Source: Hygrophila difformis (lineage: Eukaryota > Streptophyta > Magnoliopsida > Lamiales > Acanthaceae). From it: DNA of 64,000 bases. Positions 46,046 through 59,000 of the stretch are shown here, piece by piece. A program made the position numbers and the translations under genes. The notes beneath the pieces are model-generated. The model worked only from the letters and a program-made list of their open reading frames with translations. It had not been told where the DNA came from and did no database searches. The stretch is taken from the NCBI GenBank assembly GCA_030278955.1, contig JAOANR010000002.1:18586057-18650056 (forward strand), in the 5' to 3' direction. Position 1 is the first letter of the stretch, and every line of letters starts with the position of its first letter.

Positions 46046-46949
46046 TCAAACCCTCCTATTGATCTCGTTGGAATGTCAATTTCATTTAAGATGATTACCA
46101 CTTGAACACCCCATGATCTCATTATTATTTGCATTGATTAAAAATGAAATATCAAAGTATTTCCTTACATAAATGAATAGTACAGCAAAATAATATAACC
46201 AAATTAAAAAAAGAAATAAAAAATATATTTTTCATTTAACTAAATATCAGTTTATGTCGAGTTTTTTTTTTTTTTTTTAAATAAGGAATGCTTAATAAGT
46301 CAATATAGTCTATAAAATACATATACAAAAATGAAGAAATGAACGTGGTGAATTGAATGAAGAAATGAAACATTATACTTTTCATATATATCACTACACA
46401 AAATTATATTATGTTTTCATCTATGTAATAATAATATTTTCGGATGTTGAATTGTGAATGGGGACCTCAATGATAAAATTAAATCTAAATGGTTATTAAA
46501 TGATCCTATATAAGAGTATAAAGGGTGGTGAGGCAGTAATTAAGTAGAGTATATATTCCAAAAGAGTGTAAAGTGATCCGCCTGTGAAGAATGTGTTTGG
46601 TTTCGCTTTCATGACATATTCATTCGTTCAAATAAAATTCATGTATCGACAAATGTGTGTGAGAACCCAACATAAATTAGAAAGGGGATATAGTGATATT
46701 AGTTTTAATATGGAATCACATCATCAACAAATAATCATGGGAAAGCATATTATAAATTCATTGAAAAATATGTTATTATAGATATTTTTCCTCGTAGAGA
46801 ATATAATTTGCATCTATATATTTAATTATAATCAAGACTCTTCAAAAAAAAATATTATAATCAACATGTACCACTTTTCCATGCATATAAACTCTTCCAA
46901 TTTAAATACTATATGCATGCATTTGCAAAGCTTCTACCAAAAGCTACTA
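46046..46949. other. AT-rich intergenic
   Basis: No recognisable gene. The 65-codon ORF at 46584 has no domain and lacks support. Confidence 0.5.
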
Positions 46950-47186
46950 TTACCTCCGTCTCATTATATTTGTTACATTTGACTTTTTGACACTATTCAT
47001 TGTTTAACTTTGACTCGAAGTTTTATCATAGTTATGCAAGAAAAAACATAGTCATCTAATCTTGTAGTTTTTAATATCAACTTTTTATAATTTTCATTGT
47101 ACACAATTTAAGTTATTAACCGATAAAAATGTGTATCGGCATGCGTGTCGGAGAGTAATGTAACAAATATAGTGGGACGGAGAAAG
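46950..47186. mobile_element. Stowaway-type MITE, 237 bp
   Basis: Ends TTACCTCCGTCTCATTATA and, on the complement of the right end, CTTTCTCCGTCCCACTATA; both continue TTTG. Flanked by TA. Older copy judging by terminal mismatches. Confidence 0.8.
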
Positions 47187-47940
47187 TATAAAATAATGTG
47201 GACCCCGTTTTTAAATTACTACAGAACAATTAATTAAATTCATGCGTTTGCAATTAATGTCATTTTTTTTTGGAATCTGCACATTTCTTTTTTTCATTTT
47301 GAATATCTAATTAGATTTATCAAGTCAAACAAAAAAATTTTAGAAATCATATAGAAGTATAATAATGATGAGAAACTATACAATTTAAATTTTTATGATT
47401 TATAATAAATTTAAATTTTCGAATATAGATATTTTATTTTTATTTTTTTGAATAGCCATTTTTTAATTTTTTTAGGCTAGACTTATCCATCTCTCGAAAA
47501 ACATACTACATGAAAGAAATTTAAAAATCTCATAGGTATATAAAGTAATATAACACCGAATCATCAGTTGCTTTATCAAGAAGGAAGTTTTAAAAAATCA
47601 ATATTATATTATTGTATCATATCCATTGCACGATTGTCTAGATTGGTATCAATCACTGCTCCTATAAAATAAGTATATATAGCATATTGAAGAGGCAGAT
47701 ATAATTTTGCTAGATTTCCAAGTAAATTCAAAATTTTGGGGTTTCCAAAGCCGATCACCATTTTTTCAATATATATATTAATTATTAAACAATATTAAAC
47801 AATTGACCATGTAGTGCCAAGCCACTTAGAGAGACAATAATAGTCCCAATAACTGGTAATGGATCATAGATTGCATGAGAGAGAAAAGATTTATTAGCAC
47901 AATCATCCACCATATACTAATTAGAATAATATACAATCAA
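47187..47940. other. AT-rich intergenic
   Basis: No coding signal and no clear repeat ends. Confidence 0.5.
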
Positions 47941-48441
47941 GGTGCTTAGGGAACGAAATGTAATGGTGAATCAAATGGGCGCGGCATGGAGCTCAGGGAG
48001 GGGGTGCATTAGAGGAATGGTATTAGTGGGTGTAAGGTGCTGTTTGCTGCTGATTGCCGTAGCAGGAATGGAATGGTAAATTGGAAGTGATTTGATTTGT
48101 ACTGGTGTTAACATTGAGAGCAGGATGGATTTCAATTGCTATACCACCTATAAGTATTAAAGTATGCAGTGGACGTGGTAGTATTAATTTCTAAGACATG
48201 GTTGTGCAGCGGTGATTAGGATGGAGTGGTCTTTGCAGTATTAATTTTTCCTGGTATCTGTTGCTCAGTATTTGTGGCGGATTGTTTAGGCTTCCCCGTA
48301 GTTGTTGCCTGTGCAGTATTAATTTCCTTGGCCATGGAACTGTTGGCTAATGTAACTCTGAAGTGTGATTGTTAAGTGCTTTTAGAGTGCTTTTGCTAAT
48401 GAATGAAACTTTTCCCCTCAAAAAAATAAAATAAAAAAATG
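47941..48441 (+). mobile_element. 5'-truncated LINE 3' end (candidate)
   Basis: A block of higher GC than the flanks ending GAATGAAACTTTTCCCCTC then an A-rich tail (AAAAAAATAAAATAAAAAAA). This closely parallels the end of the LINE at 60 kb (AATGAAACAATCCTTTTCTC plus A-run). No ORF. Target duplication not found. Confidence 0.45.
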
Positions 48442-51400
48442 TAGAGTACTAAGCCAAAGTTTGCATTACTTTCAGCTAACATTAACTACAATTTCTTCCC
48501 CATTAACTGCAATCAGAGATGTGATGCAAAAAATCATGTTAAAAAATACAAAGTTCAAACAGATGATGCTTGGGCACTCATAGTCTTGAGATAGTCGACA
48601 GAATCTTGAAACACCACACTATTGGAAAACTCACTGGAAAATATGGCTATCAAGTGAATCTGACATTCACATAGCGGAAGTCAATACAAATAAGCTATGG
48701 GAAAAGTGTAACTATGCAACCATCTGCTTAAATATTTTGGCAAAAGAATAATAGAAAATGATAAAATATAGACCAAATGAATTTGTTAAACCATTGAGTA
48801 AAGTTACAAACCTCATTCTTTTGCAGGATGGCATTAATTTTTATGGGATTATCAATCTAATAATGCATCACTGAATCAAACTCGCAAACAAATCAACTAA
48901 GCCCATCACAAAGTAGTGATATCCATGGAAGCAGAACTTTAGTTATCATATGACTTGTCAATGAAATAAAGTATAGAATTGCAAAAGCCAAAAACAAACA
49001 AAAGAAGCAAAGAATCCAAACAAATCCAAAGGCTTCAATTAAATGACAATAATTTCATAGAAATACAACAATTAGTTTCTAAAGAATATTGAACTTAAAA
49101 TAATGTCTTACATGCCAGAAGAACTTTTGGATATCCTGTGTCGAGCTCTTTCCCTTTTCTTTCTAAAGAATTCAAATTAAGCAAAGAGCAACAACGAACA
49201 GAACCCAGCATTTCTATCCCATACTTATACAATTGTACTTTCCAGACGGATATACAGGATATGTTTCGGCTTATATTCCTAAAATGTACTAAATCAAATT
49301 GCAGAAAGGAGTCAATTAAACACCATAAATCAAATGCTCGTGGAAATAAATCAAATGCTCATGGAAACAATTTATATATTGGACAGCCTCTTCAAGAATT
49401 GTGAGCTGATTTTAACATGTCAGTACAAAAGAGAGGAATTTTTAGCTTCTTATTTATGCCCACTGGAGTACACCAATCTATATAAGCAACAACACACACA
49501 AGATTAAATAAAACATAGCATGCAAATATGCAAATATACCTCAAGCAGTCCCATGGCATAAGTTATATAGCTCTTTAGCAATCCTTGGCTCGTAAGCCTA
49601 ATCTAATTTTCTGCAACCATTATCAAAACTTGAGGACTATATTTTCCTTCCAATGTCCAAGCTAACCTGTCCAAGATAATTTAAGTGAAATAATTGCACA
49701 ACAGCTAAACCAATAAGCAAATCCAGAATACTGCACGACAACTAAGTTGACATCTAGAACCAAACTAAGATGATCGGAGAGTTAACTACAATGATGATTA
49801 GATCGCCTCCTTTTAGCCTCAGAGTTCCCCTTCCCCTGTTTCATCATACAGGTCTAGTCCTCCCAGGCCTAACATACACACCTTAAATCAAATGGAAACA
49901 AAACGTAAGTGAAGCATCCTTATCCAAAGAAAGCACTCACCTGAAATGTTACACAGAGTCAGAATAATGAGATATTGTAGAAATTTTGTTTCATCCTCAA
50001 GCTCAAGATAACTGGTTAGAAAACAGAAAAACAAAAAAACATTAACACCAGAGTGGCACTCCACATCAATAAAATAATCAGCTATAAGTCGTAATGGAAA
50101 AGATGAGCATTGAACAACTCACCTCCAAGAAGAGCATTGAACATACCTTTTCTACGTCAATAAGTTGTATTCAACCAAAAACTATTTTCAAAGTTAGGGC
50201 AAGGTTTTTTTTTTTTTTTTTTTTTTTTTTCTGGATATTCCTCCTTCATCCCTGACCTGCAAAGAAAACCAAGAAAAAATCTTTCAAATCGAAAACCAAG
50301 AAAAGAATCGTGCTTAAATATCATTAATCATCACATTAGAACAACTGAAGAAGTAGAATACATTATCCTTGAAAATAATGCCCACATTCATTCTAAGCAT
50401 TCACTTCCCCCAAATAATCTGAAAACATAAGAAAAAGGAGAACATGACGAATGTTAGAATTAAATAAAATACCAAAAAGATAACTACGGAAACAAAGATG
50501 AAGAAGAATCCATTACAGAAAAGGTGAGAGGAATCTATACATTGTAACATTGAATCCATTAAATCCAATAAAAATACCACATTTCAAAATAAATAATTCT
50601 GAGAAGGGTTGAAAGCATTGTGAAGAAAATGTCGTCTTTAACAGGATTAACTACCTTTGTTGTATAAGAAGGGTAGGATCTTCAGTCCATATAATGAAGG
50701 GAATATACGCATGAGACATTAGCGATTTATACAGAATATTTTAGATATCAAAAAGATAACAAAAACACCAAAGCTCTAAGATCACAAATGAGATTAAATA
50801 GATCATAGCAGCAGGTAGTCAAAACAACTAAAGTTATCAAAGAATATACGATCTTGCAGCATACCTCTGTCTGTTCATACTGATACATTGCAGTTCTATA
50901 TACGATGAACAACATCAGTACACAACCAATAGCCATAAACCCAACGAACACTTTTCTTCTGTAACCACAATGATAATGTGCAAGACAAAGTTCAAATGCA
51001 TCCCCTTAAATGATAAAATATACTTGAACATCAACAAATACGAAAAGCCAAAAAGTAGGCAGAAAGCCAAATAGCAGTGTAATAGATGGATCATAAATAG
51101 AAATACCATTGTTTAAACTACAAATTTCGCTTATCTAAGGCCTTCTCTAGCCTGCAAATCTCCATTGCCATGTCCTTCGCTTTGATTTCTGCTTCTTGTA
51201 ACTAAATTTCTAAAACCATTCACGAAAAGTGAAGAAAAATGAATATGTTAAGAGTAGAAAATGCTTATACTCCTATAATCAGGAACATTTTCGCCCAATC
51301 GCACCTCTGTGAAGTTTTACCCGCAATCGTCTGTATCAAAAAACGAATTTGAGCAAAAACAAAGAAGAAAAATCGAAAATCAAAAGATAAAGAAGTAAAT

Positions 51401-51560
51401 AAATTTTTTTTCGATTGGTCTGTTTAGGTTACCCAAATACCAGGTGAAAGGGGGCAACTGTCGGAGGATGAAGGCGGCAACTGTCGGAGGATGGAGGCAG
51501 CGGCGTGGACAACAGAAACGGAAGGGAAGAATCTCCAATTCTCTATACTCTATAGATCGA
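48442..51560 (-). other. Possible multi-exon transcript, coding status unclear
   Basis: Minus strand. A GC-rich start (about 51560-51430, with TCCTCCGACAGTTGCC twice) ends at ACCTG|GTATTT. Further exon-like pieces have good splice sites: 51328-51303, 51194-51107, 50958-50865 and small ones near 50670, 50420 and 50260. Piece 50958-50865 encodes a hydrophobic helix (KVFVGFMAIGCVLMLFIVY) but joins the previous piece out of frame with a stop. The rest is AT-rich with no domain. Either a non-coding RNA or a decayed membrane-protein gene; I do not recognise it. Confidence 0.28.
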
Positions 51561-51832
51561 GACTTCGAATGAGGGAGGCGGCTAGGGTTGATGGGCTGGG
51601 GAGCTGTAGAGATAGCGATTAAATTTATAGAGAGAAATGTTTTGGGAAGAGAAGTTTTGGGAAAATGGGTCGTAGACTTGCAGCAAGAAAGAGGAAGTAA
51701 TAAAGACGGAGGTGAATAGAAATTTTTTCGGATTTTATTTTATTTTGTAATGGCATTTTCGCAATTTTTTTGGTGTGTGAGAGAGAATGTAAAAGTTGTT
51801 TAATCGTGAGGGAAATCTGTTGAAGCGTATAC

Positions 51833-52058
51833 TCTGGGGTGGGTGCAGGGCGGACGATTTTAAAGCAGATTCCCCGTTCATTAGATAGAGAAGATCGCCA
51901 AGATTTCGCGATCCGCTGCCGGCAACCAGATGCTTCGACCGGCATTGAATGCCGGACCGCTCGTTGAAGATAAAAGTACATCGAACCCATATGAAGTTTT
52001 CCCATGAGCCGATTGGACACTTTTACCACTAAACTACACCCGCTACACTACGATTATT
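51833..52058 (-). mobile_element. tRNA-derived SINE-like unit (candidate)
   Basis: Minus strand begins GCGGGTGTAGTTTAGTGGTA, a good pol III A-box (52036-52025). GGGTTCGA (51988-51981) fits the B-box. The tRNA fold cannot be completed and a non-tRNA body with GC palindromes follows. GTATAC flanks both sides (51827-51832, 52059-52064), a possible short duplication. Confidence 0.4.
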
Positions 52059-52064
52059 GTATAC

Positions 52065-52869
52065 AATAGGGCCTTTTGTCGAATAAGATAATTGAATGAG
52101 AATTGGAGGGAAACTATGTGTGTGATAGGCTATTTTACTTTAATATATTACATGATAATAACTCCGTTCTGTACACTAACTTCTGGTGCTGTAGCTATGA
52201 TTGTAGCTATAATTTAAAGGTCTGCAAATTGAAGCTACCTTCAGTAGCGTTTAAAACTAGCAGCCCGATTATTCTCAACAAATTATAATTTTATGACAAA
52301 CTATTTTACCAAACACTTATGTAAAAACTGATAGCTATAGCTCATACAACTCCCAATAGCTCCAGCTCCCTAGTTCCAGTTCACTGCTATGTTGTGCATG
52401 CAGAACAGACACAAAGTTCTTTGCCAAACACCACCTTGATATGTGATAGCTCCGGTTTCTGTACTCAATTATACGCTAATTGTCTAAGGTGTGGCTATAA
52501 AGTTTGCCAATGGCAGACATAATAAAACTTTTAGGAGAGATTAAAAAGTATTGCAAAAAAACACATAGTGATGAAAGGCCAAGGAATGTGGCTGATTTGA
52601 TTCAAATAGCACAGCAAGAAGACCATAAACACATGCAAATTTGATTTTGCTAAATAATGCTCTATAAACTACCACGAGAATCACATTTCATAATAAAGTA
52701 TATAATGAAAATCTTACATGCAATGCAATGCAATGCAGCAGGGTATCTGGAGGATGAAATTCTGCAGAAAACATCTTCAACTGCATGTAAAATCTCACCA
52801 ATTAATCTATATATGCAATTCATCAAAAAGGGTATCAACGAACCCCCCTTTCTTTTCTTTTCTTTCTAG
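52065..52869. other. Intergenic
   Basis: Contains AGCTATAGCT/TAGCTCCAGCT-type words (about 52190-52380) that could be a decayed foldback element. The rest is AT-rich. No gene. Confidence 0.4.
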
Positions 52870-53483
52870 TCATCGCCAACCTCGTAAATCAAATCCTAAC
52901 CCTCCTCCTCTCCCTGCCTTCCTTGTAACCTCAAAGATTTTCACATCCTCCTTAGCAGCATTTTGCCCAATTCCTCGACCCTCTTTCCATCCATATCCAG
53001 AAAGCAATGCTGCACCGTACCCCTCCACGGGTATATCAGTGTATTCAACCATCCCTTGATCATCCAGAAGATTCTTCTTCAACTTCAAGCCTGAGATTGT
53101 TTCGCCTTGACCCAGAGAAGGCCGCCCCCCACTCGCGCCGGCAAGTGGTTTCGCGGCGACGATTGAGTCCATAAACCATGGAACTGTCAGATGATGCCTC
53201 CGGCTTGGAACCGTTATCCAGCACGAATTGGAGGGCCGCCGACTCATTTGATTCGAAAATCTGGGGGAGGTTTTTGAGTTTCTTATTGGTGAAGCAGCCG
53301 TTGGGAATCGGGGCAATTGGCTTGATTTTGGACTTTGGATCCGCCGGCGGAGAATTCCGTTATGTAGTGCCTGCTGCTGGATGAATCTGCAGGGACACCC
53401 GCATCGGAGATGAATGCCGTGGGCGGCGGCGTCTTGGGTCTATTCGATTTGGATTTCGACTTGATCGTAAAAGATAAATCCAT
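52870..53483 (-). pseudogene. MOS2-like (G-patch/KOW) truncated pseudogene
   Basis: The start MDLSFTIKSKSKSNRPK (ATG at 53483) and YITEFSAGG match the N-terminus of MOS2, a nuclear RNA-binding protein needed for plant innate immunity and miRNA processing. The reading then shifts to a second frame (KSKIKPIAPIPN..., with FVLDNGSKPE) and again to a third near 53150. The third carries GYGAALLSGYGWKEGRGIG and LGFD, the G-patch. It stops at 52870, so both KOW regions (more than half of the normal roughly 460 aa) are missing. No introns, as in the parent family. Confidence 0.78.
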
Positions 53484-53879
53484 CCTGCGCGAAAAAGACT
53501 GGAGAGAAACCCAAGAACAAAACCAGACTCGTTTTGAATCAGCAGCAACCAACGAAACCTAAATAGAGATTTGGAGAAGAAAAAGTTGCGATTTGGAGTA
53601 GCAATTAAATATTCGGATCTTTTTTTTTGGTGAACAAATATTCGGATCTTAATATTAGGAAAGGATTAAATGTTAGCTGTTTTACTTTTAGACCATAACA
53701 AGTTGTAATTATGAAAATAGGGCATAACAAACACATTTTTACAAAATTTAGGCCATAGGACCTATTTGAAATTAATAAATGACCCCAATAACTTTTCATT
53801 CTTTAATTTCAACCCCAAGAAAGTTTTACTTTATTTACTTTAATCATTTCTCAATATACTTAATTTTTTATTATATAAA
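53484..53879. other. Intergenic, AT-rich
   Basis: Contains a short duplication of TATTCGGATCTT (about 53611 and 53639). No gene seen. Confidence 0.5.
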
Positions 53880-55157
53880 TTAGTAATACCCACCCGTGCG
53901 ATGCACCGGGCAAGATATTTTCATCAATAAAATAAAGAAAATATTTAAAAAGAATTAATAAAAAATTGTATACATAAATATACTATAGTTTAAGAACATT
54001 ACATTACCGACTTTTCAGCTTCAAGAATCAACTGTTTTATACAAACTATTTCGGATACAACTGATCAATTGTTGATAAGAGCATGCATGCACATAAATGT
54101 GCAAGAAGTAGAGTAAAGTAAGAATATGGTAATTATTATATTTTTTTGCTGATTTTTACAAAACCCACAATCAAAGAGCAAAAAAAAATTACCAATGAAT
54201 AATATTGAAACAAAGATCTTCGAGAGGCGACAACCCCAAGTAATTGTAATTTACATATAGGTATACATATTAAAGAAAAATTATTTGATAGTACAACATA
54301 TCTTCCTTGCACGACCACTTAATTAAATTTGAAGTGCTTTGGTGCAGAAAACTAATTTCATAGTGAAAAATATAGATAGATTCAATAATTCATTAGCAAA
54401 AAATACCAAATGACAACTCAAATGTCAAATTAACCGGGAAAAGATTAAAGTAAAACCAAATAAATAAAGACAACTTATTACTATGCAAATTGATGACCAT
54501 TCCAATACTAACTCATGAAACATCTATTATCTGCATTCTAAGCCAAGATAAATGAATATGTAAAAAACCGCATGATCAGAAACCATAGTTTTGAAAGAAA
54601 CCTAACTATATATCATCAAATTAAATGAAGATATATATTCGCATAAGAATGAGATCACGGATCTTATATAAAACTCTTTAGAGCGAACAATTGATCATAA
54701 TACTCTATCTAAGTAATGAGATAGTAATAATTACATGCACTATCTATTTAATTGAATGTTTTAATGAATTTAAATTAGATCAATTTAAAGTTTTTTATTC
54801 AAATATATTATAAGTTATAGTGTAAAATTAGTATTTTATAATTTATTTAGAATTCAAAATAAATTTTTAATAGAAATTAAATACATTTTATCACTAATCA
54901 TTATCATTAATTATTCAAATAATAATAATAAAGAATATTTTTTTTTAAATTAATGTAAATTAAAATATTTTAATGAAATTCCCATCTTGAAACAATATTT
55001 TTTTCTATATATTTTTCAATTCAAGGGTTTTAATGATTGTGTAATAATGATATACTCAATCAAACCAATGAGATAATAATCATGACATGCACTACCTATT
55101 TAATTGAATATTTTTTAACAAATTTAAATTAGATTAATTTAAAATTGTATAATCAAA
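53880..55157 (-). mobile_element. Non-autonomous Helitron, 3' end defined, 5' end unknown
   Basis: Minus strand: hairpin-like CCCGGTGCATCGCACGGG, spacer TGGGTATTA, then CTAA (53880-53883) followed by T. This fits the Helitron 3' terminus. The interior is AT-rich with no ORF. A direct repeat of about 90 bp (GCACTATCTATTTAATTGAA near 54737 and again near 55089) lies 351 bp apart. The right limit is a guess. Confidence 0.5.
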
Positions 55158-55801
55158 TGTATAACACCCCATAAAATTATTAAATAGAAATTTAAATTTT
55201 AATAAATAGATATTCAAAATTTCTCATAAATAAAATTTTTGGAGGAGTAAAAAGAGATATTTTTGAAACGTGAATTTAATTAGGTCAATCCTAGTGGATT
55301 ACTTTTAAGAAATTGAAAACTTTTAAAGGACCATTAAATTAACTTATAAGTATCGAGTTATAATACGAGTTATTTAAATCCATAAAATTAGTTATGACTA
55401 TTTAGTCGGAATTTAAAATAATTAGTTACAGTTAAATATAGATCATCGGAAGCGAATTCGAAAAGTTATTTAACTACGAGTGAAACTTATTTAAGCCGAT
55501 GCGAATAATGAGCTGATGAATTTATAAGAAAATATCCGATTTTATGATTATAGGGGGGTAGCTTACTAAATCTTTAATATACCAACTTGAATTAACTTAG
55601 TCTAGACCCTAGCAAGTTGCAAAATATTTGATAAAAGGAGTTATTATAAGTTTGAAATAAAAAGTTTGGATTATTTTATTAAATATCTAAATCTAACAAA
55701 TTAAATTATAGATGTAAAATTATTAGAAACCATCAAGTCCACCAATTAGCCTATTAGACCGATTAAATCCATAACCTAAATTAATTGGTTAATTAAGTCT
55801 T
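55158..55801 (+). repeat. LTR-like segment, left part, split by LINE
   Basis: TGTATAACACCCCATAAAATT resembles the TGTAACACCC start of Tekay/Del LTRs. It is non-coding up to the LINE insertion. The other part may lie after 60621. Confidence 0.35.
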
Positions 55802-55837
55802 AAAGGTCTGAAGGCCATTGGTGAAAAAGACAACAGT

Positions 55838-56038
55838 ATGCCAGTAGATGAGGAGGGCGAGACGGAGTTTGCAAGATTACAATTTTCAACCATTAGAACA
55901 AGTAAGGGGACTAAGCTTGTTGATTACATGGAGGCAGAAGCTACTCTGGTTTTGGCGAAAGCTATGGGATTAAGATGCAAGGTTGGGATGGATAAGGCGG
56001 TCGTCAGGGTGGTTAAAGAAATTGGCAAGGGTAGATGA
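55838..56038 (+). pseudogene. LINE ORF1 C-terminal remnant
   Basis: 66 codons of charged sequence with no knuckle left, ending just before the endonuclease ORF. Identified by position only. Confidence 0.45.
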
Positions 56039-56073
56039 AGGTGGATTTCTGGTTGTTGCTGAGTTTATTTAAG

Positions 56074-59000
56074 ATGCGTATAATTTCATGTAATCTTAGG
56101 GGTCTCAACGGGGGGGGGGGGGGGGTGAGAAGAAGGGCATTGTTGAGGTTGTGTAAGAAATCAAAGCCAACTGTGTTATGCTGTCAAGAGACTAAGATGG
56201 TGGAAATTCAAGAAAGATTGATTTGGCGACTTCGGGGTTCAAAGGGATGTAAGTTTTGTTATCAACAGGCAGTAGGTAATGCTGGAGGGATTGCGATAGT
56301 ATAGGACTCTAATTGCAGCTCCTTTTGTGTGGTTGAGCAGTGTCACAACTATATTTGGATCAAAGGGAATATCATAGGGGTTGAGGGGACGGTTAAATAT
56401 ATTATCTGTTCATGCGCCGAATATTAGAGCGGAAAGAGCTGAATTTTGTGATCTCCTGAGGCAGAAGTGTGTAACTTCAAATGGGGAGCTCTGGTGTCTA
56501 AACGGGGATTTTAATGCGGTGGCTGAGGAAAGGGAGAGGATAGGAGAGAGTGTGGATGTAGGATCGATTCGTGAGTTCAGAGAAATGATAGACAATTTGG
56601 GGCTTGTTGATTTATCAATGGAGGGGGGTATGTTTACTTGGTTTGGGAGGGGTGGGCGGGCTTGTAGTAGGCTAGATAGGTTTCTTGTTTCGCCCGGATG
56701 GTTACTTATCAATGGAGAGATTATTCAGCGAAGAGGGGAGTCGGTGTTGTCGGATCACTATCCGGTGTGCCTGGAAATTGAGGAAAAATCATGGGGCCCA
56801 AACCGTTTAAGTTCTATAATTACTGGTTGTCCGAGAGGGGATTTCCTGATCTAGTTCGAGGTGCCTGGGGGGCTGAGGGGGTAGGCAGGGAGGCGTGTAG
56901 AGGTTTTAAGATATGTGGCCGACTTAGGGCGCTGAAAAAGAAAATTAGAGAGTGGGAAGGCTACGGAGCAGGGGAATTAGAGATGAAGGTTCAGGATCTG
57001 CTGGTCAGAGTGAGGGAGCTAGAAGAGAGTTTTCAGGGCGGGGCTGGTGTAGAAGAGGCTCGGGTCGAATGGGGGGTTAAAAAAGGGGAGCTCAGACGAT
57101 TGCTACTGAATGAAGAGAGACGTTGGGTTCAAAAATCTCGAGTCCGATGGTTGAAAGAAGGAGAGCTTAACACTCGTTATTTTCATGCAGTGACCGCTAA
57201 TCATAGGCGTAGAGGATTTATTGGAGCCATATGTAGTGAAGGGCAGGTGGTCGATGATCCTAGAAAAATAAAGGAGCTGGCATTTAATCACTTCAAATCA
57301 ATGTTTGTCAAACAAGAGGGTGAGATTTTTGATATTTAATCCATTGGCCTGGATAAAATTGGTGAGCGAGATAGGGAGTGGTTGGAGAGGGATTTCTCTG
57401 AGGAAGAGATAAGGATGGCGGTTTGGAGTTGTGATAGCAATAGGGCTCCGGGGCCGGATGGGTTCAATATGGGGTTCTTTAAACATTTCTGGGATTTAGT
57501 TAAAGGGGATGTCTTGGAGGCTTTTCAGAGTTTGAAGCGGACTGGAAAAATTCCCAGGGAAGTTGGGGGTTCTTTTATAACTCTCATTCCAAAGGTGGTT
57601 AATCCAATGAATTTTAGCCAATTCAGGCCAATATCCCTAATTGGATGTGTTTACAAAATAATAGCAAAAACATTGGCCAGAAGGCTACAATCGGTTATTG
57701 GTGGCATAGTTGGATCTACTCAGATGGCTTTTGTGGCGGGTAGACAGATTTTAGATGGTGCTTTAATCGCAGCTGAAGTTATTAATTCATCTCAAGCGAC
57801 TGGAAGATGTGGCTTTGCTATAAAGTTGGATTTTGCAAAAGCCTACGATAATGTGTCGTGGGAAGCGTTGTCTAGGGTGTTGAAGGTTACGGGTTTTGGA
57901 GAGAGATGGTCAAGGTGGATAATGGAGTGTGTTTCTTCAGCTTCTGCGGCTGTAATGATCAACGGATCGCCCACTGGTTTTTTTAAGTTGGAGAAGGGAC
58001 TAAGGCAAGGGGATCCGCTCTCTCCGTACTTGTTTGTATTGGTGGCGGAACTAGTAAATAAGTTGTTGACAAATGCTAAGAATCTGGGCCTGATTAAAGG
58101 GTTGAAGGCAGGTACAGGGGGTGTGGAAATTACCCATCTTCAATATTCCGACGACACGATTATATTTTGCGAAGGAGAGATTTCTCAAGTGTTGGCAATT
58201 AAAAGAATTTTAAGATGCCTTTCATTAGCCACGGGGCTACACATAAACTATCAGAAGTGCAGTTTATATAGTATTAATTGCCCTGCTCACATTGTGGCCG
58301 AGGCAACGGGTATTTTTGGATGTGAAATTGGGAGTTGGCCGATGACATATCTGGGGATTCCAATTGGAGGAAGGATTAATGGGTTATCGATTTGGAAACC
58401 GGTGTTGGATAAGGTGGAAAAAAGGTTGACCGGGTGGAAGGGACGGGACGACTCCTTTCGCAAGCTGGCAGAATTTGTTTGATCAAGTCTGCTTTGAACT
58501 CACTACCGGTGTGCTTCTTATCTATTTTTAAAGTTCCAAGTGAAGTGGCAGAAAGGTTAGAAAAATTCAAGAGAAAGTTCTTCTGGAATGAGGTGGATGG
58601 CGGGAGGAAGTTGCATACCATATGTTGGGACAGAATATGCCGTCATAAGGAGGAGGGAGGCCTGGGGGTGTGGGATACCAAGAGGTTCAACTCGGCTTTG
58701 TTGCTCAAATGGAAGTGGCGATTTGGAAACGAGCAGTCCCTGTGGAAGAGGGTAATCGACGCCAAATATTACGGAAATAGAGCTCCACTGGTTCCGGATG
58801 CTAAGGTATGTAGATCTTTTTGGGGAAACATTTGTAAGGCTTGGGGGGTGGTTGAAGAGGGGCTTCAGGGGGCGGGGTTTCGTATTCTGGTTGGGAATGG
58901 AGCGAATACTCGTTTTTGGGAGGATGTTTGGGTAGTGGAGGGTAGACCATTGAGGGTATTATTCCCTAGGATATATGCTTTGGCTACAAACAAAGGGGGG

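Noticed and set aside
52020..52045. tRNA gene on the minus strand
   Set aside because: A-box and B-box are present but the acceptor and T stems cannot pair; treated as SINE-like.
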